A stretch of DNA of 64,000 bases from CAZUDO01 sp964618895 (GTDB lineage: Bacteria > Desulfobacterota > Binatia > DP-6): assembly GCA_964618895.1 (NCBI GenBank), contig CAZUDO010000072.1:73895-137894 (forward strand). The letters are read 5' to 3'. The first letter of the stretch is position 1; the number at the start of each line of letters is the position of its first letter. The notes under the pieces were generated by a model. The model saw only the letters and a program-made list of their open reading frames with translations, was not told where the DNA came from and made no database searches. A program made the position numbers and the translations under genes. Shown piece after piece: positions 1 to 8,756 of this stretch.

Positions 1-42
1 GCGGGCCGATTTCGAGGGCGGGCGGCCCGTCCCCCCGGCCTG

Positions 43-831
43 TCACGTCTGGTCGGCCGGTGCCGATCGGCAGAGGAACACGGGCTCCGGGACGGCGATA
101 CCGTAGCGCGTGCGCTCGGAGTCGTCGAGGTCTGCCGCCGCGGGAGTTGCCTGGAACCCGGCGGTGGCCAACCGTTCGACGAAGTCATCGCCGTACATCC
201 GCCAGTGACCCGAGAGGTCGGGGCACGCCCGACCATACTCCTCGGTCCGAGTCCCCGGCTTCATCGGAACCGAGACGATGAGTTCGCCGGTACCCGGTCG
301 GAGCACGCGCGCGAGCTCGCGCAGAGCACGGCGGTCGTCGGCGAGATGCTCGAGCACGTGGTGGCACCACGCCAGGTCGACGCTCGCGCTCCGTAGCGGC
401 AAGGCCTGCAGGTCGCCGATCACGTCGACCCCGCGGCTCGGCTCGCGGTCGAGACGCACGACGCGCAACGTCGGGAGGGCGGTCCACATGGAGGTGAAGC
501 CGGGCTCCGGCGCGCAGACAAGGGCGGTCCCGTGCCGGACGTCGGGACGGAACGTACGCGCCATCCAGAGACGGAGCTGGCGATGACGGGTCTGGCTCCG
601 GCAGCGGGGACAGGACACCCGGGGCAGGGTGTACGCCGCTTCGACGAAGTCGACGAAGGTGTGACCCCGCCAGCCGCAGCACGGGCACTCGACGCGCGGC
701 GGGCCGAGCGCGTTCAGGATGCCGAAGCGCACCCGGCCGGCTGCGAGCCGGACGAGGAGCCAGGTCGTCGCGGCCGGCCCGAGGCCGGCCGTGCGCGTGC
801 GGAGCCGCTCGTAGAAGGGTGCGAACCGCAT
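43..831 (-). CDS. Class I SAM-dependent methyltransferase with N-terminal zinc-ribbon-like motif
   Basis: The 262-residue product probably transfers a methyl group from S-adenosylmethionine; the substrate is unknown. An N-terminal segment (about residues 45-75) has two CxxC pairs (ECPCCGWRG and SCPRCRSQ), which suggests a small zinc site. It is followed by a Methyltransf_11-like core with VVRLDREP, a DLQALPL acidic loop and the HHVLEHLADDRRALRELARVLRPG region typical of class I methyltransferases. I chose the ATG at 831 because the open frame upstream is Arg-rich and antisense-like and overlaps rpe. The gene lies 32 bases after rpe at the end of the priA-to-rpe run and is probably its last member. 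The specific substrate cannot be read from the sequence. Confidence 0.75.
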   Translation of the reverse strand: MRFAPFYERLRTRTAGLGPAATTWLLVRLAAGRVRFGILNALGPPRVECPCCGWRGHTFVDFVEAAYTLPRVSCPRCRSQTRHRQLRLWMARTFRPDVRHGTALVCAPEPGFTSMWTALPTLRVVRLDREPSRGVDVIGDLQALPLRSASVDLAWCHHVLEHLADDRRALRELARVLRPGTGELIVSVPMKPGTRTEEYGRACPDLSGHWRMYGDDFVERLATAGFQATPAAADLDDSERTRYGIAVPEPVFLCRSAPADQT

Positions 832-863
832 CGGCCGCGCGTCGTGCGTGGGCGCCCTGCCCG

Positions 864-1511
864 TCAGCCGCCGCGGAGCGCGCGAATCGTGGCGGCGTAG
901 TCGGGCGCACCGAACACGGCCGACCCGGCGACCAGCACGTCGGCTCCGGCGGCTGCCGCCCGGGCGGCGTTGGTCGTCTTGATGCCGCCGTCGACCTCGA
1001 TCAGGAACCGGGCGCCGGTCTCCGCCCGCAGCGTGCGGGCCGCGGCGAGCTTTTCTATCGAGCCGTCGACGAACGGTTGCCCGCCCCAGCCGGGATGGAC
1101 GCTCATCACGAGCAACAGGTCTATCATGCCGACGAACGGGCGCACGCACTCGAGCGGTGTGGGGGGATTGAGTGCCAGGCCGGGCGCGGCCCCGGCGTCG
1201 CGAATGGCCTTCAGTACCTGTGGCACGTCCGTGCACGCCTCCACGTGCACCGTGATTCGATTCGCTCCGGCGTGAACGAACTCCCGGATCTGCCGCTCTG
1301 GAGTCTCGATCATCAGGTGGACGTCGAGGGGGAGATGGGTGACGCGTCGCACGGCCTGCACCACGAGAGGGCCGATCGTGATCGGCGGCACGAAGTGGCC
1401 GTCCATCACGTCGACATGGATCCAGTCGCCGCCCGCGGCGGTGACGGCCTCCACCTCGCTCGCCAGGCGGCCGAAGTTCGCCGACAGGATCGAGGGGGCG
1501 ATCATGGGCAC
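864..1511 (-). CDS. rpe: Ribulose-phosphate 3-epimerase
   Basis: The enzyme interconverts ribulose 5-phosphate and xylulose 5-phosphate in the pentose phosphate or Calvin pathways, in the cytoplasm. It is a 215-residue single-domain TIM barrel, the normal family length. Metal and catalytic residues are visible: His32 and Asp34 in HVDVMDGHF, His65 in DVHLMIE, the flexible loop MSVHPGWGGQ near 136-145 and Asp174 in EVDGGI. The order def-fmt-rsmB-rpe is a recurrent bacterial arrangement and supports the call. Confidence 0.96.
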   Translation of the reverse strand: MPMIAPSILSANFGRLASEVEAVTAAGGDWIHVDVMDGHFVPPITIGPLVVQAVRRVTHLPLDVHLMIETPERQIREFVHAGANRITVHVEACTDVPQVLKAIRDAGAAPGLALNPPTPLECVRPFVGMIDLLLVMSVHPGWGGQPFVDGSIEKLAAARTLRAETGARFLIEVDGGIKTTNAARAAAAGADVLVAGSAVFGAPDYAATIRALRGG

Positions 1512-1563
1512 GCCTGGGCTCTAGCGCACGCCCGGGATCAATTCCAGACGGCGTCCACGCTCG

Positions 1564-2919
1564 TCACCACCGGGCACGCAAGCGCACGGCGAAGAAGCCG
1601 TCCATGCCGTGGCGGTGTGGAAAGGTGCGGAGCGCGCCGGCCGGTGTCACGAGCGCCGACGGCATCTCCGCGATGCCCTCGCGTGCGAACCGCGGGTGGG
1701 CGGAGAGCACGGCGGCCACCACGTCGTCGGTTTCTTCGCGCGTGATCGTGCACACGGCATACACCAGCGCGCCCCCGGGCCGGACGAGCGGGGCCACCGC
1801 GGTGACGATGTCGCGCTGCAGCGCCGCCAGGCGCGCGATGTCCTCGGGCCGCCGTCGCCAGCGCAGCTCGGGGTGTCGGCGCAGGGTCCCGAGGCCGCTG
1901 CATGGCGCGTCCACCAGCACGGCATCGAAGGGTTCACGGACGGGTGGCCGGCGCGCATCGGCCACCAGGGTGCGTACCGCGCGTGCGCCGAGACGCTCCG
2001 CGGCACGCCGGATCCGTACGATCCCGGCGGGGCGCTGATCGAGCGCGAGCACGCTCCCCCCATCCCCCACCAGGGCGGCGACGTGGACGGCCTTGCCTCC
2101 GGGAGCCGCGCACGCGTCGAGCACCCGTTCTCCGGGCCGGAGACCCAACAAGGGGGCGATGAGCTGCGACGCCTCGCCCTGAAACGCGAACCGTCCCTGG
2201 TGCCAGGCGGGTAGGCTGCGCAGGCGGGCGGCACCCCGGGCGACGACGATCGCGTCCGGTCCCCAACGGCCGGGCGCACCCTGCACGCCATGCGCGGTGA
2301 GCTCCGCGAGGAGGTCTTCCCGCGTCGTGCGCAGCTGGTTGGTCCGCACGGTGGTGGCGCCGCGTTCGTTGTCGGCTTGCAGCAGCAACGCCAGATCGTC
2401 AGCGTCGAACTCGGTGGCCCAGCGTTCGACGAGCCAGCGCGGATGCGACCACGTGATGGCGAGGCGCGTGAGTGCGTCCGCGCCGGCGTCGAGGGGCGGT
2501 CGCCCGCGCCCACGCTCGGCCGCTGCCCGCCGCAGCACGGCGTTGGTGAGCCCCGCAGCCCCGGCGCCCGAGCGCCGCGCCAGCCGGACGCTCGCGTCCA
2601 CGGCCGCGTATGCGGGGACACGGTCGAGGAAGAGCAGCTGGTAGAGCCCGAGGCGCAGCGCCACACGCACCGGCGTCTCGAGCGTCCGCGAGCCGGGGCG
2701 GAGCAGGGCGTGCAGGTGGTGATCGAGGCGTCCCTGCCAGGCCAGCGTGCCGTAGACGAGGCGTGTGACGAGCGCGTGATCCTGGGGCGCGAACGGCAGG
2801 TCGGCGAGGCGATGCGCCAGCAGCACGTCGGCAAACGCATCGGTGGTCTCGACGCGTACGAGAATGTCGTGTGCGACCGTGCGGGCGTCGGGGGGCGCGC
2901 CTAGCTCGCGCCGAGGCAT
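1564..2919 (-). CDS. rsmB: 16S rRNA (cytosine-967-C5)-methyltransferase RsmB (Sun/Fmu)
   Basis: This 451-residue enzyme methylates a cytosine of 16S rRNA with S-adenosylmethionine. The N-terminal part (about 1-150) is a NusB-like helical RNA-binding domain (VAHDILVRVE... ALVTRLVYGTLAWQGRLDHHL). The C-terminal Rossmann methyltransferase has the SAM motif DACAAPGGKAVH, the PC motif VDAPCSGLGTLRRHPE and the TC motif YAVCTITREE, whose two cysteines are the catalytic pair of m5C RNA methyltransferases. The start at 2919 overlaps the end of fmt by 19 bases, which implies translational coupling. Confidence 0.95.
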   Translation of the reverse strand: MPRRELGAPPDARTVAHDILVRVETTDAFADVLLAHRLADLPFAPQDHALVTRLVYGTLAWQGRLDHHLHALLRPGSRTLETPVRVALRLGLYQLLFLDRVPAYAAVDASVRLARRSGAGAAGLTNAVLRRAAAERGRGRPPLDAGADALTRLAITWSHPRWLVERWATEFDADDLALLLQADNERGATTVRTNQLRTTREDLLAELTAHGVQGAPGRWGPDAIVVARGAARLRSLPAWHQGRFAFQGEASQLIAPLLGLRPGERVLDACAAPGGKAVHVAALVGDGGSVLALDQRPAGIVRIRRAAERLGARAVRTLVADARRPPVREPFDAVLVDAPCSGLGTLRRHPELRWRRRPEDIARLAALQRDIVTAVAPLVRPGGALVYAVCTITREETDDVVAAVLSAHPRFAREGIAEMPSALVTPAGALRTFPHRHGMDGFFAVRLRARW

Positions 2920-3854
2920 GTGCCCGCCGGGAGCGGGTTCCCCGCCAGGAACTCGGCGGCGGTCAGCTTGCGCTTGCCCTCGAGCTGCACCTCGAGGAGG
3001 CGCAGCATACCGGCGCCGGTCGCGATCCGGATGGCACCGCGTCCGGCCTCGACCACCGCGCCCGGGAGTGCTGCCGGCCCGTCCGCCTCCGCCACCGCCC
3101 GGTGGATCTTGAAGACACGGCCGCCGACGGTCGTGAACGCCGACGGGGCAGGGGCGAGGGCGCGCACCTGGCGTGCGATGTGCTCGCCGGCCCGCGTCCA
3201 GTCGATGCGGAGGATGTCGCGCGTCAGGCGCGGTGCGAACGTCACTCCGACCGCCGGCTGGGGGATCGGACTGAGCGTGCCGTCCTTGAGGCCGTCGATG
3301 GCGTCGAGCAGTGCCGTCCCGCCCAGGTGGGCGAGCCGCTCGGTGAGCGTGCCGCCCGTCTCCTCGGGTGCGATCACGACCTCCCGCTGCAGCAGAATGT
3401 CCCCCGCGTCCATCTCTTCGACCATGGCCATGATGGTGACGCCGGTGCGGGTGTCGCCACTCAGGATCGCCCACGCGACCGGAGCCGCGCCGCGATGGCG
3501 CGGCAGGAGGGACGCGTGCACGTTGATGCAGCCGCGCGGCGGCAGGTCGAGGATCGCGTGCGGCAGGATCTTGCCGTACGCGGCCACAACGATGAGATCG
3601 GGGGCTAGGGCGCGGAGCGCGTCCTGGAATGGGGCATCCCGCAGGCGCTCCGGCTGCAGCACGGGTAGTCCCGCCTGCTCGGCGCGCGCCTTCACCTCGG
3701 GGACGCCGAGGGCCAGGCCGCGGCCCCGTGGGCGATCGGGCTGACAGACGATGCCAACGACAGGATCGGCGCGCGTGAGAAGCGCCTCCAGGATCGTGCA
3801 CGCGAACGCCGGCGTCCCCATGAAAAGAACCCGCCACGGCTCCCTCGCGGCCAT
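2901..3854 (-). CDS. fmt: Methionyl-tRNA formyltransferase
   Basis: It formylates initiator Met-tRNA using 10-formyltetrahydrofolate. The 317-residue length matches the family. It begins with the typical WRVLFMGTPAFA strand-loop; the catalytic region NVHASLLPRHRGAAPVAWAIL carries the Asn, His and SLLPRxRG signature, followed by GVTIMAMVEEMDAGDIL, and a C-terminal OB-like domain binds tRNA. It starts 8 bases after def, so the two co-transcribed genes control the addition and removal of the formyl group at protein N-termini. Confidence 0.97.
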   Translation of the reverse strand: MAAREPWRVLFMGTPAFACTILEALLTRADPVVGIVCQPDRPRGRGLALGVPEVKARAEQAGLPVLQPERLRDAPFQDALRALAPDLIVVAAYGKILPHAILDLPPRGCINVHASLLPRHRGAAPVAWAILSGDTRTGVTIMAMVEEMDAGDILLQREVVIAPEETGGTLTERLAHLGGTALLDAIDGLKDGTLSPIPQPAVGVTFAPRLTRDILRIDWTRAGEHIARQVRALAPAPSAFTTVGGRVFKIHRAVAEADGPAALPGAVVEAGRGAIRIATGAGMLRLLEVQLEGKRKLTAAEFLAGNPLPAGTCLGAS

Positions 3855-3862
3855 ACGCGCGC

Positions 3863-4411
3863 TCAGATGAGGATCGGCCGGCCGGTGGTGCCGGGCTCGC
3901 GGCCCTGGCGGTCGAGCTTGCGGCGGCGGGCGCGGTAGAGGTCGCGCTTCAAGCGCGACAGACGATCGAGGAACAGCTTGCCGTCGAGATGGTCGATCTC
4001 GTGCTGCAGGGCCACGGCGAGCAGCTCCTCGCCCTCGATCTCGATCTCGCGTTGATCGGGCGTCCACGCTCGCACCAGGATGCGCCGGGCGCGCTTGATC
4101 GGTGCCGTGAAGTCCGGGACGGAGAGGCAGCCCTCCTCCCAGGTGATTTCGCCATCGCGTTCGAGGATCACGGGGTTGATGAGCTTCAGCAGGCGCGTGC
4201 CAGGTTCCTCGTCGGCATCGTGGACGTCGAGGACGATCACGCGCTGGCCCACGCCGACCTGGGGCGCCGCCAGGCCGACCCCGGGCGCCGCGTACATGGT
4301 CTCGGCCATGTCCTCGACCAGGCGCGCCAGGTCGCCATCGATCTGCAGGACGGGCTCGGCGCGCGCCTTCAGGCTGGCGGCGGGAACGTGCAGGATGGGG
4401 CGAAGTGCCAT
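3863..4411 (-). CDS. def: Peptide deformylase
   Basis: It removes the N-formyl group from nascent proteins using a bound metal, normally Fe2+. The 182-residue protein has all three family motifs: GVGLAAPQ (44-51), EEGCLSVP (92-99, metal ligand Cys95) and QHEIDH (136-141, ligands His137 and His141, catalytic Glu138). It lies between priA, 5 bases upstream, and fmt, in a tightly packed minus-strand operon. The C-terminus is rich in Lys and Arg, as is common in type 1 deformylases. Confidence 0.97.
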   Translation of the reverse strand: MALRPILHVPAASLKARAEPVLQIDGDLARLVEDMAETMYAAPGVGLAAPQVGVGQRVIVLDVHDADEEPGTRLLKLINPVILERDGEITWEEGCLSVPDFTAPIKRARRILVRAWTPDQREIEIEGEELLAVALQHEIDHLDGKLFLDRLSRLKRDLYRARRRKLDRQGREPGTTGRPILI

Positions 4412-4416
4412 CGATT

Positions 4417-6624
4417 CTACAGCATGCTGTACGGATCCACGTCAATTGCAAGACGTACGTGCGCCCGCCGTGCGTCGGCGCCCGCGGCGCGTGCGACGCG
4501 CGCGAGGCCGCGCAGCGCAGGGATGTTGCCGCTGCGCAACAGGATCTGCCAGCGGTAGCGACCGCGCAGCCGGGCGAGGGGTGGCGGGGCGGGTCCGAGC
4601 ACGGTCTCCGGCCCGAGCCCGAGCCCGGCCGCCTGCCGGCGCAGCTCACTGGCCAGTTCGGTGGCGATGCGCTCGACGCGCCCGACATCGACGCCGTCGA
4701 GCCGGACGTTGATCAGGCGAGTGAACGGCGGGTAGCCGAGCTCCCGGCGGCGCTCGAGCTCTCCGTGCATGAAGCCAGTGTAGTCGTGGTGCGAGACCGC
4801 GGCCAGGCTGGGATGGTCGGGGCGGAGGGTCTGCACGATGACCGCTCCCGGTGCGTCCCCCCGACCGGCGCGCCCTGCGACCTGGAGCAGCAACTGCAGC
4901 GTACGCTCGCCGGCGCGAAAGTCGGGCACGTTGAGCGACAGGTCGGCCAGGAGCACCGCCACCAGTGTCACCCCGGGCACGTCGTGACCCTTGCTCACCA
5001 TCTGGGTGCCGACCAGGATGTCGGTCTCGCCCGCGCGCCAGCGCTGCAGGATGCGCCGCTGCGCGCCGGGTCGTTGCGCCGTGTCGCGATCGAAACGATC
5101 GACGGCGGCGAGCGGGTAGCATGTCTTGAGCGCGCTCTCGATCTGCTCGGTGCCCACACCGAACGGCTGCAGGGCAGCGCCGCCGCACTCGGGGCACGTC
5201 GCCGGAGGGGCACGATGATGGCGGCAGTGATGGCACACGAGCGCGCGTGCGGCCCGATGCCAGGTGAGCGTCACACTGCAGTGCGGGCAGGAGACCGGGA
5301 CGCCGCATGACGGGCACTGCAGGTAGGTGGCGAAGCCGCGCCGGTTGAGAAACACGAGCACCTGCTGGTTGCGGGCGAGGGTCGTCTCCAGGCTGAGGCG
5401 AAGCTCGTCGGACACGAAGTCGGCGCGCGAGCGACCGCGCACATCGATCACGTCGACGCGCGGCAGAGGGTGGGCCGTCGGCCGCTCGGGGAGCTCGAGC
5501 AGGCGATGACGCCCATCGCGCGCGGCATGGTAGCTCTCGGCCGACGGTGTAGCCGACGCCAGCACGACGACCGCGCCGGTCAGGCGCGCCCGGACCACGG
5601 CGAGATCGCGCGCATTGTAGCGCAGGCCGTCTTCCTGCTTGTAGGCGGGGTCGTGTTCCTCGTCGACCACGACCAGGCCGAGACGGCGCACCGGCGCGAA
5701 CACCGCGGAGCGTGCCCCCACCACGACCCGCGCCGCGCCGGCGGCGATGCGGCGCCACTCCGTCCATCGTTCGCGCGGTCCGAGGCCGCTGTGCAGCACG
5801 GCAGCTCGCGCTCCGAAGCGTGCGCGCACGCGCTCGATCATCTGATGCGTGAGCGCGATCTCCGGCACCAGGAGCAGCACGTCGCGGCCGTCGTCCACCG
5901 TCCGCTCGGCGCTGGTCAGGAAGACCTCCGTCTTGCCGCTGCCGGTGATGCCGTGGAGGAGGAAGGAGGTCGTGCCCGTCGCGCGGAGCGCCCCGTCGAT
6001 TGCCGTCACGGCCCCGTGCTGCGCCGCGGTGAGGGTTGGCCGCGGGGCGGGTACCGCGGCAGGAGACACGGGCGCCTCCCGCTCGCGCTCGCCGGCTTCG
6101 ACCACGCCGGCGGCCAGGAGGCCGCGGATGGCCGCAGGACCGATCCCACGGACGCGCAGCTCGGCCATGCCGAGGGTCGCGGCGGGGGCGTCGGCCAGCA
6201 CCCGGTAGGCCCGGGCACGGGCCGGGGCCCGGCGGGCGAGGGCGGCCTCGGTGTCGGCATCGAGCGAGCGGACCAGTCGCACCACCCGCTCCTGGGCGAC
6301 CTTCGGGACATGGACCGGGACGATGGTGGCGATCACTTCGGCCAGCGAGGCCATGTAGTAGCGTGCCGTCCACCGGCAGAGGTCGAGCAACTCGGCCGGG
6401 AGGAACGGCTCCCGATCGAGCACGTCGAGGATGGTGCGTAGACGACCGGGGGGTGGGGAACCGGTGAAGCCGGCGACCACCCCGGTGCGCGTCTGTCTCC
6501 CGAGCGGTATGCGGACGCGCATGCCCGGTTGCACCCGCAGGCGCAGCGCCTCGGGGACACCATAGGTAAGCAGATCGTGCGACGGAACGGGGGGCACCGG
6601 GGCGATCTCGATCAGGCCAGGCAT
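4417..6624 (-). CDS. priA: Primosomal protein N' (replication restart helicase PriA)
   Basis: This 735-residue 3'-to-5' superfamily 2 helicase reloads the replisome at stalled forks. The order is an N-terminal 3'BD-like domain (about 1-110), a winged helix, helicase lobe 1 with Walker A GITGSGKTEVFL and the DEEH box, then a zinc-binding insertion with eight cysteines arranged as CxxC pairs (CPSCG, CPHC, CHHC, CPECG), and lobe 2 with GTQMVSKGHD and QVAGRAGRG. I prefer the ATG at 6624 (MPGLIEIAP), which matches the usual PriA N-terminus. An ATG at 6633 is also in frame and would lie almost on the predicted transcription start. Confidence 0.95.
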   Translation of the reverse strand: MPGLIEIAPVPPVPSHDLLTYGVPEALRLRVQPGMRVRIPLGRQTRTGVVAGFTGSPPPGRLRTILDVLDREPFLPAELLDLCRWTARYYMASLAEVIATIVPVHVPKVAQERVVRLVRSLDADTEAALARRAPARARAYRVLADAPAATLGMAELRVRGIGPAAIRGLLAAGVVEAGEREREAPVSPAAVPAPRPTLTAAQHGAVTAIDGALRATGTTSFLLHGITGSGKTEVFLTSAERTVDDGRDVLLLVPEIALTHQMIERVRARFGARAAVLHSGLGPRERWTEWRRIAAGAARVVVGARSAVFAPVRRLGLVVVDEEHDPAYKQEDGLRYNARDLAVVRARLTGAVVVLASATPSAESYHAARDGRHRLLELPERPTAHPLPRVDVIDVRGRSRADFVSDELRLSLETTLARNQQVLVFLNRRGFATYLQCPSCGVPVSCPHCSVTLTWHRAARALVCHHCRHHRAPPATCPECGGAALQPFGVGTEQIESALKTCYPLAAVDRFDRDTAQRPGAQRRILQRWRAGETDILVGTQMVSKGHDVPGVTLVAVLLADLSLNVPDFRAGERTLQLLLQVAGRAGRGDAPGAVIVQTLRPDHPSLAAVSHHDYTGFMHGELERRRELGYPPFTRLINVRLDGVDVGRVERIATELASELRRQAAGLGLGPETVLGPAPPPLARLRGRYRWQILLRSGNIPALRGLARVARAAGADARRAHVRLAIDVDPYSML

Positions 6625-6637
6625 GGGTGGCATTCTC

Positions 6638-6666
6638 GAGTTAGAGGCGGACCCACCCCATGTCAA
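6638..6666 (-). promoter_or_regulatory. Putative sigma-70-type promoter for the priA-def-fmt-rsmB-rpe operon
   Basis: Read on the minus strand there is a perfect -35 TTGACA (6661-6666), a 17-base spacer and a weak -10 TAACTC (6638-6643). A start about 7 bases on would fall near 6631, giving an almost leaderless transcript for the ATG at 6624. The -10 is poor, so this rests mainly on the -35 and the spacing. Confidence 0.4.
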
Positions 6667-6674
6667 TTTTCCTG

Positions 6675-6690
6675 CGCACGAATTCGTGCG
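6675..6690. promoter_or_regulatory. Perfect 16-bp palindrome in the priA/pilM divergent region
   Basis: CGCACGAATTCGTGCG is self-complementary over all 16 bases. It lies 8 bases upstream of the priA -35 and about 83 bases upstream of the sigma-54-type element of the pil side. The symmetry and position suit a dimeric regulator binding site; the protein is unknown. Confidence 0.4.
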
Positions 6691-6773
6691 GTAGTGGTCG
6701 AAACTGAACGGCCCCGCTCAGGCTGAAACGCGACCCGGCAAGGAAAGATCAGCGCCTTGCCCTCGCGGGCGCC

Positions 6774-6789
6774 TGGCACCTTGCTTGCA
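6774..6789 (+). promoter_or_regulatory. Sigma-54 (RpoN)-type promoter upstream of pilMNOPQ
   Basis: TGGCAC, five bases, then TTGCA is an exact match to the core -24/-12 consensus, with the invariant GG and GC 10 bases apart. Transcription would begin near 6800 and read through the hairpin at 6822-6860 toward pilM at 7042. RpoN control of type IV pilus genes is well known in proteobacteria, which makes the match meaningful, but an activator site is not identified here. Confidence 0.65.
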
Positions 6790-6821
6790 CTACCCCCATG
6801 CAGCCCCTCCTTTCTGCACAC

Positions 6822-6865
6822 GAGGAGACCCGGTTTGCGAGATGCGGGCCGGGTCTTCTCGTTTT
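6822..6865 (+). terminator. Terminator-like or attenuator hairpin just after the sigma-54 start
   Basis: A 12-bp stem (6822-6833 with 6849-6860, including one G-U pair) encloses a 15-base loop and is followed by GTTTTC. It begins about 22 bases after the predicted RpoN start, so an RNA from that promoter would be about 65 bases long if it stopped here. It could make a small RNA, attenuate the pil operon, or be only a weak terminator, since the T-run is short. Confidence 0.5.
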
Positions 6866-6924
6866 CAAGGGTGGGCGTCAGGTGGTGGGGAGGCGTTGGG
6901 TGGCGGACGAGGACGAATCGTGTT

Positions 6925-6953
6925 TTGACTGCCCGGATTCCTGGGCGCATACT
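6925..6953 (+). promoter_or_regulatory. Putative sigma-70-type promoter for pilMNOPQ
   Basis: TTGACT (6925-6930), 17 bases and CATACT (6948-6953) match 5 of 6 and 4 of 6 consensus positions. It lies downstream of the hairpin, so it would give basal pil transcription independent of the sigma-54 element. The leader to pilM then holds another 8-bp stem with a GGGG loop at 6989-7008. Confidence 0.45.
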
Positions 6954-7041
6954 CACCCCGATTTTCCTCAGGATTCGAGTGTGAGGCAGCCGTCGCGGGG
7001 GCGACGGCCGGGGATGGGGTGGAGATGAGGAGGAGGTTGCC

Positions 7042-8157
7042 TTGGCGCTCTCCGAGGGCTTGAGTGGCTCGTCGCTTTTCAAGCGACTCATGGCCGCGGA
7101 CATCAGTCCGTTTCGGCAGCAGAACAACTTTCTCGTTCTCGACATCGGGTCGAGCAGCGTGAAGGTAGCCGAGGTCGTCCATACCTCGGCGGGGCCTCGG
7201 GTGACGGCGCTTGGGGTCGCCCCGCTGCCGCCGACTGCGATCCAGTCGAACGTCATCCAGGACGAGGCGGCGGTGGTCGACGCCATCCGCAGTCTGTTGA
7301 CCGAGAAGAAGATCCGGTCCACGCAGGTGGTCACGGCGGTGCCCGGTCCGGCGGTGATCGTCAAGAAGGTGATCCTTCCCGCCCAGAGCGGCGCCGCGGT
7401 CGAGACGGCGGTGCTGGCCGAGGCGGGCCAGCTGATCCCCGACTCGCTGGACAACGTCAACCTCGACTACCAGGTCATCGACCTCATCGAAACCGGCAAC
7501 AAGATGGAGGTCCTGGTCGTCGCGGTGAAGAAGGACATCGTCACCAGCTACGCGGAGACCATCCGCGCTGCCGGCCTCGAGCCGGTCGTGGTCGACGTCG
7601 ACTACTTCGCGCTCGAGAACATGTTCGAAGCCAACTACGACACGCCGGGCGGGCACGCGGTGGCGCTCGTCAACGTCGGCGCCCGCTACTCCTCCATCAA
7701 CATCCTCAAGGCGGGGCGCTCGATGTTCACCGGCGACGTGCCCATCGGTGGTGCCGAGTACATCGACGCCCTCGGACGCCAGCTGGGTGTTTCGCCGGCG
7801 GACGCGGAGGTGCTCAAGCAGGGCGGCAAGGCGGGCGGCGTGGAGCCGGCCACCGCCGAGCCGGTGCTGACCACGGTCACGGAGTTTCTGGTCGACGAGA
7901 TCCAGCGTGCGCTCAGCTTTTTCTGGACCGCCGCCACCGACGAGCCGCTCGGCGGGATCATCCTGTCGGGGGGAACGGCGCACATGCCGGGGGTGTCGGG
8001 GTTGCTCACCGAGCGGCTGGGCTGCGCCGTCGAGGTGGCCGATCCCTTCCGGCGCATGCGCGTCGACCACAGCGCCGATCGCACACTGGCGGAATCGCTC
8101 GGCCCCGCACTGGCCGTGACGGCGGGCCTCGTGACTCGCCGACCGGGGGACAAATGA
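7042..8157 (+). CDS. pilM: Type IV pilus inner-membrane assembly protein PilM
   Basis: PilM is a cytoplasmic actin/FtsA-like ATP-binding protein that binds the N-terminus of PilN and links the alignment complex to the pilus motor. The 371-residue product has the phosphate-1 loop FLVLDIGSSSVKVAEV (about 30-45), ALVNVGARYSSINIL as phosphate-2 and ILSGGTAHMPG as the adenosine motif. The start is TTG at 7042, preceded by a strong GGAGGAGG Shine-Dalgarno; an ATG at 7025 is in another frame. It heads a pilMNOPQ operon in which each gene overlaps the next by four bases. Confidence 0.95.
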   Translation: MALSEGLSGSSLFKRLMAADISPFRQQNNFLVLDIGSSSVKVAEVVHTSAGPRVTALGVAPLPPTAIQSNVIQDEAAVVDAIRSLLTEKKIRSTQVVTAVPGPAVIVKKVILPAQSGAAVETAVLAEAGQLIPDSLDNVNLDYQVIDLIETGNKMEVLVVAVKKDIVTSYAETIRAAGLEPVVVDVDYFALENMFEANYDTPGGHAVALVNVGARYSSINILKAGRSMFTGDVPIGGAEYIDALGRQLGVSPADAEVLKQGGKAGGVEPATAEPVLTTVTEFLVDEIQRALSFFWTAATDEPLGGIILSGGTAHMPGVSGLLTERLGCAVEVADPFRRMRVDHSADRTLAESLGPALAVTAGLVTRRPGDK

Positions 8158-8756
8158 TCCGCATCAATCTGTTGCCGGTTCAGGAGGTTCGCCGTGCCGC
8201 CGGCCGCCGCCGCGAGATGGCGGTGGCCACCCTGGTGGGCGCGGTGATGGTGTTCCTGTTCCTGGTGGCACACGGCTGGCAGACGGCGCGCGTCGCCAGA
8301 GCCGATCGGCAGCTCCGGCACCTCACGCAGGAGCTGGCCGCGATTCAGGGCCAGTACCAGGACGTGACCCGCCTCGAGGAGCAGAAGAAAGAACTGCGCG
8401 AGAAGCTGCTGGTCATCGGGCAGCTCGAGGCCAAGAAAGTCGGGCCGGTGCGGACCCTGGCCGACGTGTCCGGCGCGACCCCCGACAAGCTCTGGCTGAC
8501 CGAGTTCCAAGACCAGGGGGGCATGCTGCGGATCACCGGCCTCGGCGTCGACGAACAGACGGTGGCCGACTTCCTTCGGCAGCTCGCCGCCGTGTCGGTC
8601 CTGAAGAACGTCGACCTCGACGAGACGAGCCAGGTGAGCCAGGACGGTGCGAAGCTCAAGAAGTTCGTCATCCGCGGCCAGCTCGACTACGGCGCGGCGC
8701 TCGCGCAGCATGCCGCGGCCGGGAAGCCCGGCCAGGGCACGGAGGCCAAGCCATGA
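8154..8756 (+). CDS. pilN: Type IV pilus assembly protein PilN
   Basis: This 200-residue bitopic inner-membrane protein starts with the conserved cytoplasmic MIRINLLP that docks into PilM. One transmembrane helix follows (about 23-43, VATLVGAVMVFLFLVAHGW), then a coiled coil (about 50-90) and a ferredoxin-like periplasmic domain that pairs with PilO. ATGA overlaps couple it to pilM before and pilO after. Confidence 0.95.
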   Translation: MIRINLLPVQEVRRAAGRRREMAVATLVGAVMVFLFLVAHGWQTARVARADRQLRHLTQELAAIQGQYQDVTRLEEQKKELREKLLVIGQLEAKKVGPVRTLADVSGATPDKLWLTEFQDQGGMLRITGLGVDEQTVADFLRQLAAVSVLKNVDLDETSQVSQDGAKLKKFVIRGQLDYGAALAQHAAAGKPGQGTEAKP

